Shown in pieces: positions 18,505-27,525 of a stretch of DNA of 64,000 bases (its first letter is position 1; the number at the start of each line of letters is the position of its first letter). The stretch covers positions 62,001 to 126,000 of the forward strand of contig CATOST010000016.1 in assembly GCA_951812665.1 (NCBI GenBank). Direction: 5' to 3'. The position numbers and the translations under genes are program-made. Origin of the DNA: an uncultured Acidobacteriota bacterium. Its GTDB lineage: Bacteria; Acidobacteriota; UBA6911; RPQK01; JAJDTT01. The notes below the pieces were generated by a model. It made no database searches and was not told where the DNA came from. It worked only from the letters and a program-made list of their open reading frames with translations.

Positions 18505-19986
18505 CTACTTGAACCTGAGGGAGTAGAGGTCCGCGTCCTTGATGACGAACCTGAGTCGAACCGGCTTGCCGGCGATCCGGCTCAGGGGTTGGTCCGAGGC
18601 CGCCCGAAGGTGACTCCGTTCCCACCTCACCGTGTGCTCGATCTCATCTCCCCAGATCAGTGGAGATTCCTCCAGGGCGAATCCGGGAAGAGGACGGCCC
18701 TCCGTGTCCTGCATCTCCAGGCGGATGCTCCCGGCTGCGGAGGTGGCAAAGTTCAGAACCAGATTGCCACCCTCGAAGACCAGAGGACGACTGACCCACT
18801 CTCCTCCCTCATGGCCCGCGTGGATGGAGACGAAGCCGTCGGTCCGCAGCACCATCCGCTCCAGGTGAGCGCTGGGAAAGGTGTAGTGGCGCGCCAGGTA
18901 GAGGGACATTTCGTCGTCCGAGGTGGGGACCACGCCGGCGGAGGGCATGTTGGAACGGTGAACCCAGTTCCGTGGGTCCCGGCCCGGGCGGATGAAGGCC
19001 TCCATGAAACGCCGGTCCCAGTGGACGCCGTCCCGGCTGCTCATGAAGACCGCCTCCGAGACACCCGCGATGGAGATGGTGGCATGGTAGGTCCTCCAGG
19101 GGACGAACCTCTTGGGGAGCGCGATCAGGATGTGGGGCGCCCGGAAATAGGGGTGGGTGCCGTTGGTGTAGAGATGCTCGCGGGGAGTGCCGCCGTAGTC
19201 GGCCCAGGTTCCGGGTGTCCAGTTTCGAAAGTCCTTGGAGGTCGCGTACTTGACGCTGCGCACCCCGTCGCCATCGCGGTAGACGGCCGCATATTGGCTT
19301 CGGACCGGATCCCAGAAGGGAACGTTCAGGGAGTCGAATTTTCCGTCGCTGATGGCCGCCTCGTCGCTGGCCAGGCGCCAGAGCTTGCCGTCGGCAGAGA
19401 CGAACGCCTTCAGGACGTGATTGGGCCATCCTGGTCCTGCGTTGCCCAACGCCTTGTACCGTTCCTCGGCGGGAGCATCCGGATTGGAGTCTTTGAAAGG
19501 AGCGAAGCAGCAGGAGGCCGTTCCCTTCCAGACGATGTTGTTGTCGGTGGATCCTTGGAACTCGACCAGGCCCAGAGAGGGCCGAGTCCACTCGATTCCG
19601 TCCCGGCTCTCGAGCAGGCAGGTGACGGATTCGTGGACGGGGACGATCTCCTCTTCGGGACGCAATTGCGACTTGTCGACGTAGTCCTGGTGGCTGCTGC
19701 CCCGGTAGTAGAGGCGATAGCCGTCTCCGTCCTTGAAGACGGTGTGGTAGAGGCTGGTGGTGCCTTCCCACGGCTGGTCGAAAACCACGATTTTCCCGGC
19801 GGAACGCGGGCGGTGGAGTCGAAGTTCCAGCCCGTCCATCGATTCGATGAGGAAGTCGTCGACGAACAGTTCCAGGCGGGAACCGATTTCACGGGTCGGT
19901 TCGGGTCGGTTCGGTCCGGCGGGCCAGGCTTCCACCAGGGAGAGCCCCAGCGCGAACGCCGCCGCGACCAACATGCTCGTTCTCAT
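18505..19986 (-). CDS. Secreted beta-propeller protein, glycosyl hydrolase-like
   Basis: A 493-residue protein with a signal peptide (1-20, cleavage after VEA). The mature protein begins with the ELFVDDFLIE motif and contains repeated blades such as VTCLLESRDGIEWTRP, FVSADGKLWRLASD and SRDGVHWDR, resembling the five-bladed fold of GH32/GH43/GH130-type enzymes. Proteins of this kind are numerous in Planctomycetes, Verrucomicrobia and Acidobacteria. A C-terminal beta domain (about 390-493) probably binds carbohydrate. The substrate cannot be read from the sequence. It precedes the metallopeptidase gene by 11 bp and is likely cotranscribed with it. Confidence 0.68.
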   Translation of the reverse strand: MRTSMLVAAAFALGLSLVEAWPAGPNRPEPTREIGSRLELFVDDFLIESMDGLELRLHRPRSAGKIVVFDQPWEGTTSLYHTVFKDGDGYRLYYRGSSHQDYVDKSQLRPEEEIVPVHESVTCLLESRDGIEWTRPSLGLVEFQGSTDNNIVWKGTASCCFAPFKDSNPDAPAEERYKALGNAGPGWPNHVLKAFVSADGKLWRLASDEAAISDGKFDSLNVPFWDPVRSQYAAVYRDGDGVRSVKYATSKDFRNWTPGTWADYGGTPREHLYTNGTHPYFRAPHILIALPKRFVPWRTYHATISIAGVSEAVFMSSRDGVHWDRRFMEAFIRPGRDPRNWVHRSNMPSAGVVPTSDDEMSLYLARHYTFPSAHLERMVLRTDGFVSIHAGHEGGEWVSRPLVFEGGNLVLNFATSAAGSIRLEMQDTEGRPLPGFALEESPLIWGDEIEHTVRWERSHLRAASDQPLSRIAGKPVRLRFVIKDADLYSLRFK

Positions 19987-20059
19987 GGCCGATCCTCCGA
20001 TAATGAAAGAGACTCGTTACCGGTATCAGGTTCCAGGCTATCCCGGGGAGGGTCAAGGT

Positions 20060-20746
20060 TCAATCGACGCGGGTGATCGTCACTCTGGCGACGGGATTGC
20101 GCCAGTCGGACTCGGCGGCATTGATATCGCCTGTTCCCTGAATCCCGTTGCTGATGTGAATGAAGCCTTCGGCTTCGGCCGGATCATGGACGAAGTGGCT
20201 CGCACAGGGGGGACCCGGTATGAACTCGCACAATTCCGAGTTGGCCTCGCTTCCCGCATCGTAGGCGGGAACATCTACGGTCTTGGATCGGGGCGGGGAG
20301 AAAAACAGGGTGGGAGGCAACGGAATCTGGACTCCGCTGACGGCAAAGAAAGAGTCGTTGGTGGTCGCCAGTTTGCCGACCACCGAGAGAAACCTGTGGC
20401 GGTATCCGCTCGTCACCGTGGCCGTCGTGGATTGGGACGGAGGTATGATCCCGTAGCCGACGGCGGAATCGTGCACTCCCGGCATGGTCATCAGCGTTTC
20501 CAGCAACGGCACCGGGTCACCGTCCTCTGCCAGAGCCGCCAATTCGGGGCTGGCCTCCTCTCCAATCGAAAAGAGAGAAGTTGATGAATTGTGAATCACG
20601 ACCACCGGAGGAGTGAGGATCTGATTCCGAGTCAGGTTCCGGATCGTGACGACGTAGGTGGACTGAGCGAGGATCGAGGTCCCGCCCGCCACGCTGAATG
20701 ACATTACCGCGCTGATCAAGGCGATTCGTTTCGTCTTCTTTCTCAT
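20060..20746 (-). CDS. Secreted spondin-like domain protein
   Basis: A 228-residue protein with a signal peptide (about 1-28, cleavage after ILA). The mature part starts YVVTIRNLTRNQILTPPVVV and continues with the Phe/Ser-rich loop and the IPPSQSTTATV strand seen in bacterial spondin-N domains. These are surface or matrix-type beta-sandwich domains of unknown function in bacteria. It is 55 bp downstream of selB on the same strand and 73 bp upstream of the beta-propeller gene. Domain assignment is by eye and moderate. Confidence 0.68.
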   Translation of the reverse strand: MRKKTKRIALISAVMSFSVAGGTSILAQSTYVVTIRNLTRNQILTPPVVVIHNSSTSLFSIGEEASPELAALAEDGDPVPLLETLMTMPGVHDSAVGYGIIPPSQSTTATVTSGYRHRFLSVVGKLATTNDSFFAVSGVQIPLPPTLFFSPPRSKTVDVPAYDAGSEANSELCEFIPGPPCASHFVHDPAEAEGFIHISNGIQGTGDINAAESDWRNPVARVTITRVD

Positions 20747-20801
20747 GGGATTCTCCGTTGCGGTTGACAGGTCTTCACCCCGGGAAGAATTGCTCCGAGT
20801 C

Positions 20802-22727
20802 TCAAAGGACCACCCGTCCGTCTCCCCGGCGCCGGGTGACTCCCTCTCGATCCAGATACTCGAGAAACGGGATGGCGTACTTGCGGCTGACCCCGAGGGA
20901 ATCCTTGAACTCGGGCACCGAAAACGACTGTCCGGAAGAGAACTTGATCTGGAACTGGTGCTTGAGCCGGGCGACTTGCGATGGGGTCAAGACCAATTCC
21001 CCGCCGACCCGGACCAGGTCGCCTTGTTGGATCAGGAAAAAGTAGACCTCTTCGGTCCGGGCCGGCGGCTGGTGCAGCCGGCGCTTCAGTTCCGTCAAGG
21101 TCGGAGGCCGGGGAAAGCTTCTCCGTAGAACACCCAGAATGGACTGTCGCACTGCCTCCTGAGCCGGGTTCAGACGGGGCTCCCAACCTCGCCGCATGAC
21201 GATGGAGCGGGCGATGCGGATCAGCTCGTTTTGCTCCAGTCGGCAAAGCAGGAATTGGAAGTAGTCGATGCGGGAGGAATTGAGGAAACGGTTCCGAAGC
21301 TCTTCCTTGGAAACGCCCGCGGCCAGTGGCTTTCGAGAGTGGAATTCGTCCAGGTAGGAGAGCATCGATGATTCCAGAATTCGCAGGGCTGTCCGCGTCA
21401 CAGCCAGAGGCGGGTCCTGGGGCACCAGCTCGATTTCCGGAAGCTGCTGCAGGTGTCCCAGCAGTCGCCTCCTCGGCGATCCGGTCCGGGCGGACAATTC
21501 GTCGATGTCAATTCCAAGTTTCCCTTTGGATCGAACCAGGAACTCGATCCGGACCTGGTCCGGGTCGCGGTTGCCGGCTTCCAGACCCGACTGAAGCGCC
21601 TTTACCGGTAACAGCTCTCCCGGAAGATTACGGGCCCGGTGTCTGGGCGGGAGGTCGTCCAACACGACTCCGCCTCCGGCGGTGACGGGTGGAGAGTCCA
21701 TCCTGAGAATGAATCGGTCTCCAATCCAGCACATGGCCGGCTGCGCCAGTCGGATCTGAACCATTGCCCGCTGCCCGGGCGCCACCATCTTCCCTTCCAG
21801 TGGAACCACATGGCCGTGCCATTCTCCACTGCCGTGGTGAAATCGGACTGGAGTTCTTCGTTTCAGCGGGCGCGGAGCGCCCTTCAGTACCTTGATCGAG
21901 GCGTCCAGAGAACGAGTCGGCCGAAGACCTCCGGGTCGGGAAAGGACCGTTCCTCGTTTCAGGTCGTCCTTGCCCAGGCCCATGAGGTTCAACGCGGTCC
22001 GCTGTCCCGCCACGGCCTCGGCAGCCTCCCGGTTGAAGATCTCGATGCGCCGGATCTTGCCCCTCTTTCCGGACGGGTAGACGGCAACGGCGTCTTCCTT
22101 CCGGATGAATCCCGAGGTCAGGGTGCCGGTCACCACCGTCCCGAAGCCTCGCTTGCTGAAGACCCGGTCCACCGGCAACCGGAACACTCTTTCCTGCCGG
22201 GAACCACGGTTTCGATCCGATTTGGCGGCCTGCTCGATCAACACCCGTTGGAGGAACTCCAAGCCGCTCCCCGTGATGCTGTCCACGGCGATGACGGGAC
22301 CGTTCTCGAGGAAGCTGCCCCGGGTCATCGCTCGAATCTCGTCCCGAACCAGGTTCAGAAGTTCCGGTTCCACCGAATCACACTTGGTGAGGGCGACGAT
22401 TCCTCCAGGAATCTCCAGGAGCCGGCAGATGTGGAAGTGCTCCAGCGTCTGCGGCATGATCGATTCGTCGGCGGCGACGATGAGCAGAGCCAGGTCGATC
22501 CCACCGATGCCGGCGAGCATGTTCTTGACCAGCTTTTCGTGACCCGGCACGTCGACGAACCCAATGCGGCAGGAACCCAGGGACAGGTGGGCGAAGCCGA
22601 TGTCGATGGTGATCCCGCGGCGCTTTTCTTCCTCCAGACGGTCGGAGTCGATACCCGTCAAGGCTTTCAGGAGAGTGGTCTTGCCGTGATCGATGTGTCC
22701 GGCGGTTCCGACCAGAAAGTCTCTCAT
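20802..22727 (-). CDS. selB: Selenocysteine-specific translation elongation factor SelB
   Basis: SelB brings Sec-tRNA to in-frame UGA codons marked by a SECIS element. The 641 residues show a GTPase domain with GHIDHGKT (10-17), DVPGHE (59-64) and a TKCD base-recognition motif near 114. Translation-factor beta domains follow, then C-terminal winged helices (about 380-641) that bind SECIS RNA. The start [17 protein letters not shown] at 22727 is clear, although the open frame runs further upstream over ffh. It diverges from ffh by 127 bp. No selA, selD or tRNA-Sec is present in the window. Confidence 0.93.
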   Translation of the reverse strand: MRDFLVGTAGHIDHGKTTLLKALTGIDSDRLEEEKRRGITIDIGFAHLSLGSCRIGFVDVPGHEKLVKNMLAGIGGIDLALLIVAADESIMPQTLEHFHICRLLEIPGGIVALTKCDSVEPELLNLVRDEIRAMTRGSFLENGPVIAVDSITGSGLEFLQRVLIEQAAKSDRNRGSRQERVFRLPVDRVFSKRGFGTVVTGTLTSGFIRKEDAVAVYPSGKRGKIRRIEIFNREAAEAVAGQRTALNLMGLGKDDLKRGTVLSRPGGLRPTRSLDASIKVLKGAPRPLKRRTPVRFHHGSGEWHGHVVPLEGKMVAPGQRAMVQIRLAQPAMCWIGDRFILRMDSPPVTAGGGVVLDDLPPRHRARNLPGELLPVKALQSGLEAGNRDPDQVRIEFLVRSKGKLGIDIDELSARTGSPRRRLLGHLQQLPEIELVPQDPPLAVTRTALRILESSMLSYLDEFHSRKPLAAGVSKEELRNRFLNSSRIDYFQFLLCRLEQNELIRIARSIVMRRGWEPRLNPAQEAVRQSILGVLRRSFPRPPTLTELKRRLHQPPARTEEVYFFLIQQGDLVRVGGELVLTPSQVARLKHQFQIKFSSGQSFSVPEFKDSLGVSRKYAIPFLEYLDREGVTRRRGDGRVVL

Positions 22728-22854
22728 GCCCGGCGACTCCAATTTCGTCCAACAGATTAGCAAGTTGGACCGCCAGGCGCGCCGGCATTCGGCTGGGTCC
22801 GGCCAGATTTTGACAGGCACGATAGAATGGTGCCGACCGTTCGAGGCCGACCAC

Positions 22855-24198
22855 ATGTTCGAGAACCTTTCCTCCCGGCTCCAGAAGATTCTGAGGGACC
22901 TCAAGGGGGAGGGGCGCGTCTCCAAGGCGCACCTGAATGCCTCTCTGCGCCAGATCCGCATCGCCTTGCTGGAGGCCGACGTCCATTTCGGCGTGGTCAA
23001 GTCGTTCGTCTCCGGCATCAGGGAAAAGGCCCTGGGACAGGAAGTGATGCGCAGCCTCACGCCGGGCCAACAGGTCGTGAAGATCGTCAACGAGGAGCTC
23101 ACTCGACTCCTGGGATCGGAGGCGGCAGAGTTGGCCAAGGGCAGTCGCAGGCCGACCGTTATCGTTCTGGTCGGTCTGCAGGGAAGCGGCAAGACGACCA
23201 CGACGGGGAAACTGGCGCGATGGCTCAAGGCCAAGGACGGACGGCCCCTGATGGTGTCGACGGATGTCCGCCGGCCCGCGGCCATCCATCAACTCTCGGT
23301 AGTGGGCTCGGCCATTGGGATCGAGGTAGAGGACCCCGCGACCCGAGACCCGGTTCGCCGGGCGCAAATGGCCCGAAAACGGGCCCGAAACATGGGGTTC
23401 GACCCGTTGCTCGTCGACACCGCAGGCCGTCTCCACGTGGATGAAGCGTCTCTGACCGAGTTGCAGGAGATCGTGGCCGGGGTGGGGGCGCACGAAATTC
23501 TTCTGGTCGCCGATGCCATGACGGGCCAGGATGCCGTCCGCTCGGCCAAGAGTTTCGGAGACCGGCTCGATCTTTCCGGTGTGGTCCTGACCAAGATGGA
23601 TGGGGACGCCCGCGGCGGAGCGGCTCTCTCGATCCGCACGGTCACGGGTCAGCCCATCAAATTCATTGGAACCGGTGAGGACTACGGTGCCTTCGAAACC
23701 TTTCATCCGGAGCGGATGGCCGGCCGGATCCTGGGCCAGGGGGACGTCCTCCGCCTCATCGAGAAGGCTCAAGCGGCGGTGACGCCGCGGGACAGCCGGA
23801 AGCTTCTGGAGAAGATCCAAAGGGATGAGTTCACCCTGGACGACTTCAGGGCCCAATTGCGGCAGCTCCGCAAGCTCGGACCACTGGAACAGGTTCTGGG
23901 CATGCTCCCGCAGGGCGGGCTGTTCAAGGGCATGGGCCAGGTCCAGTTCGAAGAAAAGCAACTGGACGCCATGGAGGCCATCATCAACTCCATGACTCCC
24001 TTGGAGCGGGCAAACCCCAGGATCATCAAGGGTACCCGACGCCGCCGGATCGCCCGCGGCAGCGGCCGGACGGTGTCCGACGTCAACCGCCTCCTCAAAC
24101 AGTATCTGCAGACTCGAACCATGATGAAGCGGATGAAGCGGGGCTTTCCGGGCCGTTCGCGGGGTCGCATCAACTTCCCCAGGGCCATCCCACGCTAG
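22855..24198 (+). CDS. ffh: Signal recognition particle protein Ffh
   Basis: Ffh is the GTPase and signal-sequence-binding subunit of the signal recognition particle. The N domain is at 1-90, the G domain has GLQGSGKTTT at 107-116 and TKMDGDARGG later, and the Met-containing M domain occupies about 300-447. The ATG at 22855 starts MFENLSS as is usual for Ffh. The last codons (RAIPR, stop) come from the left end of an insertion sequence that begins at 24180; without it the protein would read INFPV and stop. The M-domain core is untouched, so function is probably kept. Confidence 0.95.
   Translation: MFENLSSRLQKILRDLKGEGRVSKAHLNASLRQIRIALLEADVHFGVVKSFVSGIREKALGQEVMRSLTPGQQVVKIVNEELTRLLGSEAAELAKGSRRPTVIVLVGLQGSGKTTTTGKLARWLKAKDGRPLMVSTDVRRPAAIHQLSVVGSAIGIEVEDPATRDPVRRAQMARKRARNMGFDPLLVDTAGRLHVDEASLTELQEIVAGVGAHEILLVADAMTGQDAVRSAKSFGDRLDLSGVVLTKMDGDARGGAALSIRTVTGQPIKFIGTGEDYGAFETFHPERMAGRILGQGDVLRLIEKAQAAVTPRDSRKLLEKIQRDEFTLDDFRAQLRQLRKLGPLEQVLGMLPQGGLFKGMGQVQFEEKQLDAMEAIINSMTPLERANPRIIKGTRRRRIARGSGRTVSDVNRLLKQYLQTRTMMKRMKRGFPGRSRGRINFPRAIPR
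24170..24179. repeat. Target-site duplication, left copy
   Basis: TCAACTTCCC directly precedes the left IS end and is repeated exactly at 26326-26335. A 10-bp duplication fits the 8-10 bp reported for the ISAs1 family. Confidence 0.85.
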
Positions 24199-24260
24199 GA
24201 ATATCTGACGATTCGCCCCAACAACCGCAGAGGTTTGCATTCTCCGCTGGCTTTTTTTCG

Positions 24261-24280
24261 CCCCAGGCTTCATCCTGGGG
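24261..24280 (+). promoter_or_regulatory. Hairpin overlapping the transposase ribosome site
   Basis: CCCCAGG and CCTGGGG form a perfect 7-bp stem with a 6-nt loop. The 3' arm ends 2 nt before the ATG at 24283 and contains the only G-rich sequence that could serve as ribosome site. RNA entering from ffh would fold it and hide the site, a known way for insertion sequences to limit transposase made by read-through. Confidence 0.5.
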
Positions 24281-24282
24281 GT

Positions 24283-26076
24283 ATGAGCGCTCCAGCAGAC
24301 GACGAAGTGATCTTCAAGGAAACCCCGGAAGGGTTTTTCCTCAACGATGCCCAGGTGCGACTGGCCCGCCCCGACGAGCGGGTGAAGTGGGACCGACGGG
24401 TTCACCAACACCATTACCTCGGCTTCAATCGGTTTGCCGGTCGCGGTCTGCGCTACGTCGTCGAATGGCGCGGGAAGTGGCTGGCGCTCGCCGGCTGGCA
24501 GTCGGGCGCCTTCAAGTGTCGGCATCGGGACCGCTGGATCGGGTGGAAGCCCGACCTGCAGTACCGGCGTCTGCATCTGATCGCAAACAACACGCGATTC
24601 GTGATTCTCGCCTCCAAGGGCGTCTTCCCGGGTCTCGGTTCCTGGACGCTGGCCCGGATGCTGCGGCGTCTCGGCGACGACTGGCAGGCGCACTATGGAC
24701 ACCCGGTGCTGATCGCCGAGAGCTTCGTCGACCCCGCCCGCTTCGACGGCGCCCTCTACCGCGCTTCCAACTGGCGTTATCTCGGCGACACGCGGGGGTT
24801 TGCGCGTCACAACGGTCGCTATACCGATCCTCACGGCCAGCCGAAGCAGCTGTACGTGTCCCCGTTGCGGCGCAACGCCTGCCGTCGTCTGCGCGACCCT
24901 CGCCCGCTGACCTCGAAGTGGGAGCCCAAGGGTCCGACCCGGAAGGGCGCGAGCGAGTTGCGCTCGCTGGTTCAGGAATTGGCCGAGATCAAGGATTTCC
25001 GGCGCGCCCAGGGGCGCAAGCATTCCGCGGCCTCGGTGCTCACCGTCTACCTGCTCGCGAGGCTGGCGAACCTGCGCGGACCGGTGGCCGCCGCCGAGTA
25101 TGCGCAGAAGCTCTCGCAGCCGGAACTCGAGGCGATCGGCGCCTGGAAGAACCCCCGGACCGGCCGCTACGTTCCGGTCTCCAAGTCCACCCTGCACCGC
25201 GTGATCTCCTCGGTGGATCCGGACCAGATCGAGGCCGTGCTCCGGCGGTTCTCGATGCCGAGACTGCAACTGGGCCGCGCGATTGCGGTGGACGGGAAGC
25301 GGATTCGCGGCGCCAACCGCAACGGAGACGGACACTTCGAGACCGCGACCCTGGTCGAGCACACCACCCGATTGCCCCTCGCCACTCTCAGCTTCAATGA
25401 AGAGGGTGCGGAGATCGCCGCCGTGCGCGCTCTGCTGGAGAAGGTCGACGTCGCGGGCCGCGTCCTCACCGTCGACGCCTTGCACACCACCCGCGAGACC
25501 GCGCGCGTCATCGTCGAAACCCACGGGGCCGACTATCTCATGACGGTCAAGGAAAACGCCCCCGAAACCCATGAGATGCTCTCGACCATCGACTGGAACC
25601 GGGACGCGACCGGGTCTTTCCAGGAAGAGACCGACTTGGCCCATGGGCGCATCGAGCAGCGCTCCATCCAGGTCATGACTCCTCTGGAGGGCCTCCTGAA
25701 CTACCCCCACGTCGCCCAGATCTTCCGCATCACACGCCGGCGCACCGACGCCCGGCAAAACGGAACCGGAAAAACCAGCCGCGAGCAGGTCTACGGCATC
25801 ACCTCGGCGCCGGCTTACCGCGCGTCCCCCCGGCAACTCCTTGCCGACAACCGCGGCCACTGGGCGGTCGAAGTCAATCACAACCTCCGGGACACCCTCT
25901 TTGCCGAAGACGACTGTCTCGCCCGCACCCGATTCGCGCCGGCGAACAATGCGACCTGCACCAACCTCGCGATCGCGATCATCATTCACCAGACTTCGTT
26001 TGACAGCTTCGCCTCCGCCACTCGCCACTTCGCACTCCAACGCCAGGACGCCTTCACCGCGCTGCTGTCTCCGTGA
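24283..26076 (+). CDS. ISAs1-type transposase with N-terminal DruA (DUF4338) domain
   Basis: A 597-residue transposase. Residues about 10-205 form a DUF4338/DruA-like domain with the block HHYLGFNRFAGRGLRYVVEWRGKWLALAGW, WxGxx and FVDPARFDGALYRASNW elements, and a C-terminal tail listing basic residues. Residues about 215-590 form an ISAs1-type DDE domain beginning with ELAEIKDFRRAQGRKHSAASVL. The likely catalytic residues are D337 (VDGKR), D398 (TVDALHT) and E530 (WAVEVNHNLRD). The frame is intact, so the enzyme may be active. ATG 24283 is preferred to the earlier in-frame start because the hairpin-associated ribosome site lies just before it. DruA is best known as a Druantia defence component, but DUF4338 also occurs on transposases. 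Confidence 0.88.
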   Translation: MSAPADDEVIFKETPEGFFLNDAQVRLARPDERVKWDRRVHQHHYLGFNRFAGRGLRYVVEWRGKWLALAGWQSGAFKCRHRDRWIGWKPDLQYRRLHLIANNTRFVILASKGVFPGLGSWTLARMLRRLGDDWQAHYGHPVLIAESFVDPARFDGALYRASNWRYLGDTRGFARHNGRYTDPHGQPKQLYVSPLRRNACRRLRDPRPLTSKWEPKGPTRKGASELRSLVQELAEIKDFRRAQGRKHSAASVLTVYLLARLANLRGPVAAAEYAQKLSQPELEAIGAWKNPRTGRYVPVSKSTLHRVISSVDPDQIEAVLRRFSMPRLQLGRAIAVDGKRIRGANRNGDGHFETATLVEHTTRLPLATLSFNEEGAEIAAVRALLEKVDVAGRVLTVDALHTTRETARVIVETHGADYLMTVKENAPETHEMLSTIDWNRDATGSFQEETDLAHGRIEQRSIQVMTPLEGLLNYPHVAQIFRITRRRTDARQNGTGKTSREQVYGITSAPAYRASPRQLLADNRGHWAVEVNHNLRDTLFAEDDCLARTRFAPANNATCTNLAIAIIIHQTSFDSFASATRHFALQRQDAFTALLSP

Positions 26077-26325
26077 GCACCGGCCCAACTCCCATCCCCA
26101 GACGGCGACGATCCGATCCCTCCCGCCGTCCCTGAGACGGAACTTCTACTCGTCCGCAGCCCGACCGGGCCGCTCGGGACCCTCAGCGGCAGGAGCTCAG
26201 GGCCCTGACGGCCCCCATGGTGGCGCCCCCATTCGGACCGACCCAACGCCCTGGCCGACAGCAGCGCTCCCTGATCTCGAAAATCAACTCAATTCACGGC
26301 AATGTCAGAGCGTGGGATAGTCCTG

Positions 26326-26335
26326 TCAACTTCCC
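26326..26335. repeat. Target-site duplication, right copy
   Basis: Exact copy of the 10 bp at 24170-24179. Joining the two flanks restores an ffh reading frame that ends INFPV with TAA at 26340-26342, 43 bp before rpsP. Confidence 0.85.
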
Positions 26336-26385
26336 CGTCTAACGTCTCTTTTTGATAAAATGCGGGTTTTGTTGGAGGTATTGCA

Positions 26386-26634
26386 TTGCTCAGAATACGT
26401 TTGAGTCGGCACGGCGCCAAGAAGGATCCCCATTATCGGGTGGTGGTGGCCGAGCGCAGCAGTCCCAGGGATGGGCGCTTTATTGAAATCTTGGGGTATT
26501 ACAATCCGGCTCTCAGGCCGGTTCGTCTCAGCTTGAACCTGGAGCGAATCGACCACTGGATGCAACTGGGTGCTCAGCCTTCGGGTAGGGTCAACAGCCT
26601 GATCGGCCGGGTGCGGCAGCAAGAGCAGCCCTGA
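26386..26634 (+). CDS. rpsP: 30S ribosomal protein bS16
   Basis: bS16 binds 16S rRNA early in 30S assembly. The 82-residue sequence begins [31 protein letters not shown] (shown in part), with the family hallmark [14 protein letters not shown]. The start is TTG at 26386, set by the family N-terminus and a ttggagg ribosome site 8-9 nt upstream. It heads the rpsP-khpA-rimM-trmD-rplS run; its usual partner ffh is now separated by the insertion sequence, so transcription may start in the short segment 26336-26385, where a gataaaat sequence could be a -10 box. Confidence 0.95.
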   Translation: MLRIRLSRHGAKKDPHYRVVVAERSSPRDGRFIEILGYYNPALRPVRLSLNLERIDHWMQLGAQPSGRVNSLIGRVRQQEQP

Positions 26635-26719
26635 GTCAGTTGATGGTCACGAGCAGCTTCGTGCCGGTGCCATAGCGGCGCCGGTCATGGGCTCCCGGCA
26701 GCGCCGCCAGGAGGGGACT

Positions 26720-26950
26720 ATGAGAGAGCTTGTCGAGATGATCGCGAAGACGCTGGTCGACGATCCGGAAGAAGTTCGAGTGAACGAGGTGGTGGGGGAA
26801 CAGACCACCGTGTTTGAACTGAGGGTCGCGCAGCATGATCTCGGCAAGGTCATCGGCAGGCAGGGACGAACCGCCCGGGCCATTCGTACCCTGTTGGGTG
26901 CGGCCGGGATGAAGCTGCGCAAGAGGTTCGTCCTGGAAATTCTTGAGTAG
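26720..26950 (+). CDS. khpA: KH-domain RNA-binding protein KhpA
   Basis: A 76-residue single KH-domain protein of the YlqC/KhpA family, an RNA-binding partner of KhpB in many bacteria. The GxxG loop is GRQG within [20 protein letters not shown] 26720 follows a gaggggac ribosome site; an upstream in-frame ATG at 26687 lacks one. The stop is directly followed by the rimM TTG start, so translation is probably coupled. Position between rpsP and rimM is the usual one. Confidence 0.92.
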   Translation: MRELVEMIAKTLVDDPEEVRVNEVVGEQTTVFELRVAQHDLGKVIGRQGRTARAIRTLLGAAGMKLRKRFVLEILE

Positions 26951-27466
26951 TTGAGTCAATTCATCGCCATAGCCCTCATCGTCAAGGCGAGGGGAATACG
27001 TGGTGAGGTTTCCGCGGAGATTCTGACGGACTTCCCGGAGCGATTCTCCTCCACGACCAGTGTCCGGGTGGCCCTTCCCGACGTGCAGTACCAGGAGGTC
27101 ATCCAGTCTGCTCGTTTTCACAAGGGTCGCGTGCTGCTCAAATTTCGGGGCCGGGAACGACCCGAACAGGTCCGGGAGTTGATTGGGGGGGAGGTCCGGA
27201 TCCCTTTGGAGGAGCGCATGCCGCTCCCGGAAGGCGCGTTCTACGAGTCTGATCTCCTGGGTTTGCGAGTCGAGCAGAAGGGGCGCAATCTGGGGGTCGT
27301 GGCCGAATTGTTCCGTACCGGAGCCGAAGGCGTGAATCTGGTGCTCCGGGACGGGAACGATCGGGAACTGATGATCCCCTTGGCGCGGGCATTGGTTCGG
27401 GATGTGGATCTGGAACGGGGGGTCATCCAGGTGGATCTTCCCCCGGGATTGGCTCCTTCGAGTTAG
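26951..27466 (+). CDS. rimM: Ribosome maturation factor RimM
   Basis: RimM helps mature the 16S rRNA 3' domain and binds uS19. The 171 residues comprise an N-terminal RimM barrel (IVKARGIRGEVSAEILTDFPERF) and a C-terminal PRC-barrel (about 95-165) with PLPEGAFYESDLLGLRV. The start is TTG at 26951, the codon directly after the khpA stop; no better start lies inside. It is followed after 59 bp by trmD, the standard order. Confidence 0.92.
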   Translation: MSQFIAIALIVKARGIRGEVSAEILTDFPERFSSTTSVRVALPDVQYQEVIQSARFHKGRVLLKFRGRERPEQVRELIGGEVRIPLEERMPLPEGAFYESDLLGLRVEQKGRNLGVVAELFRTGAEGVNLVLRDGNDRELMIPLARALVRDVDLERGVIQVDLPPGLAPSS

Positions 27467-27525
27467 CAACTCGCAGCGCAACGGACTGCGGACCACCCGG
27501 CCGGTTTGCAGGAGTTCCTTCTGAA

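Larger units (their letters stand above)
24180..26325 (+). mobile_element. ISAs1-like insertion sequence with DruA-domain transposase
   Basis: A complete 2146-bp element. The left terminal repeat CAGGGCCATCCCACGCT (24180-24196) pairs with the right one, CAGGACTATCCCACGCT (complement of 26309-26325), at 15 of 17 positions. It is flanked by a 10-bp direct repeat. It encodes one large transposase and carries about 250 bp of noncoding DNA between the transposase stop and the right end. It is inserted in the last codons of ffh and separates ffh from rpsP. Ends starting with CAGG and a 10-bp duplication agree with the ISAs1 family, but the element is nearly twice that family's usual length because of the extra N-terminal domain. 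Confidence 0.88.

Noticed and set aside
24283-26076. Druantia defence system, because of the DruA-like domain
   Set aside because: No DruE helicase or other Druantia genes are nearby, and the domain is fused to a transposase inside an element with terminal repeats and target duplication.
22378-26088. 1236-codon open frame on the minus strand
   Set aside because: It crosses selB, ffh and the transposase in antisense or shifted frames and has no recognisable domain.
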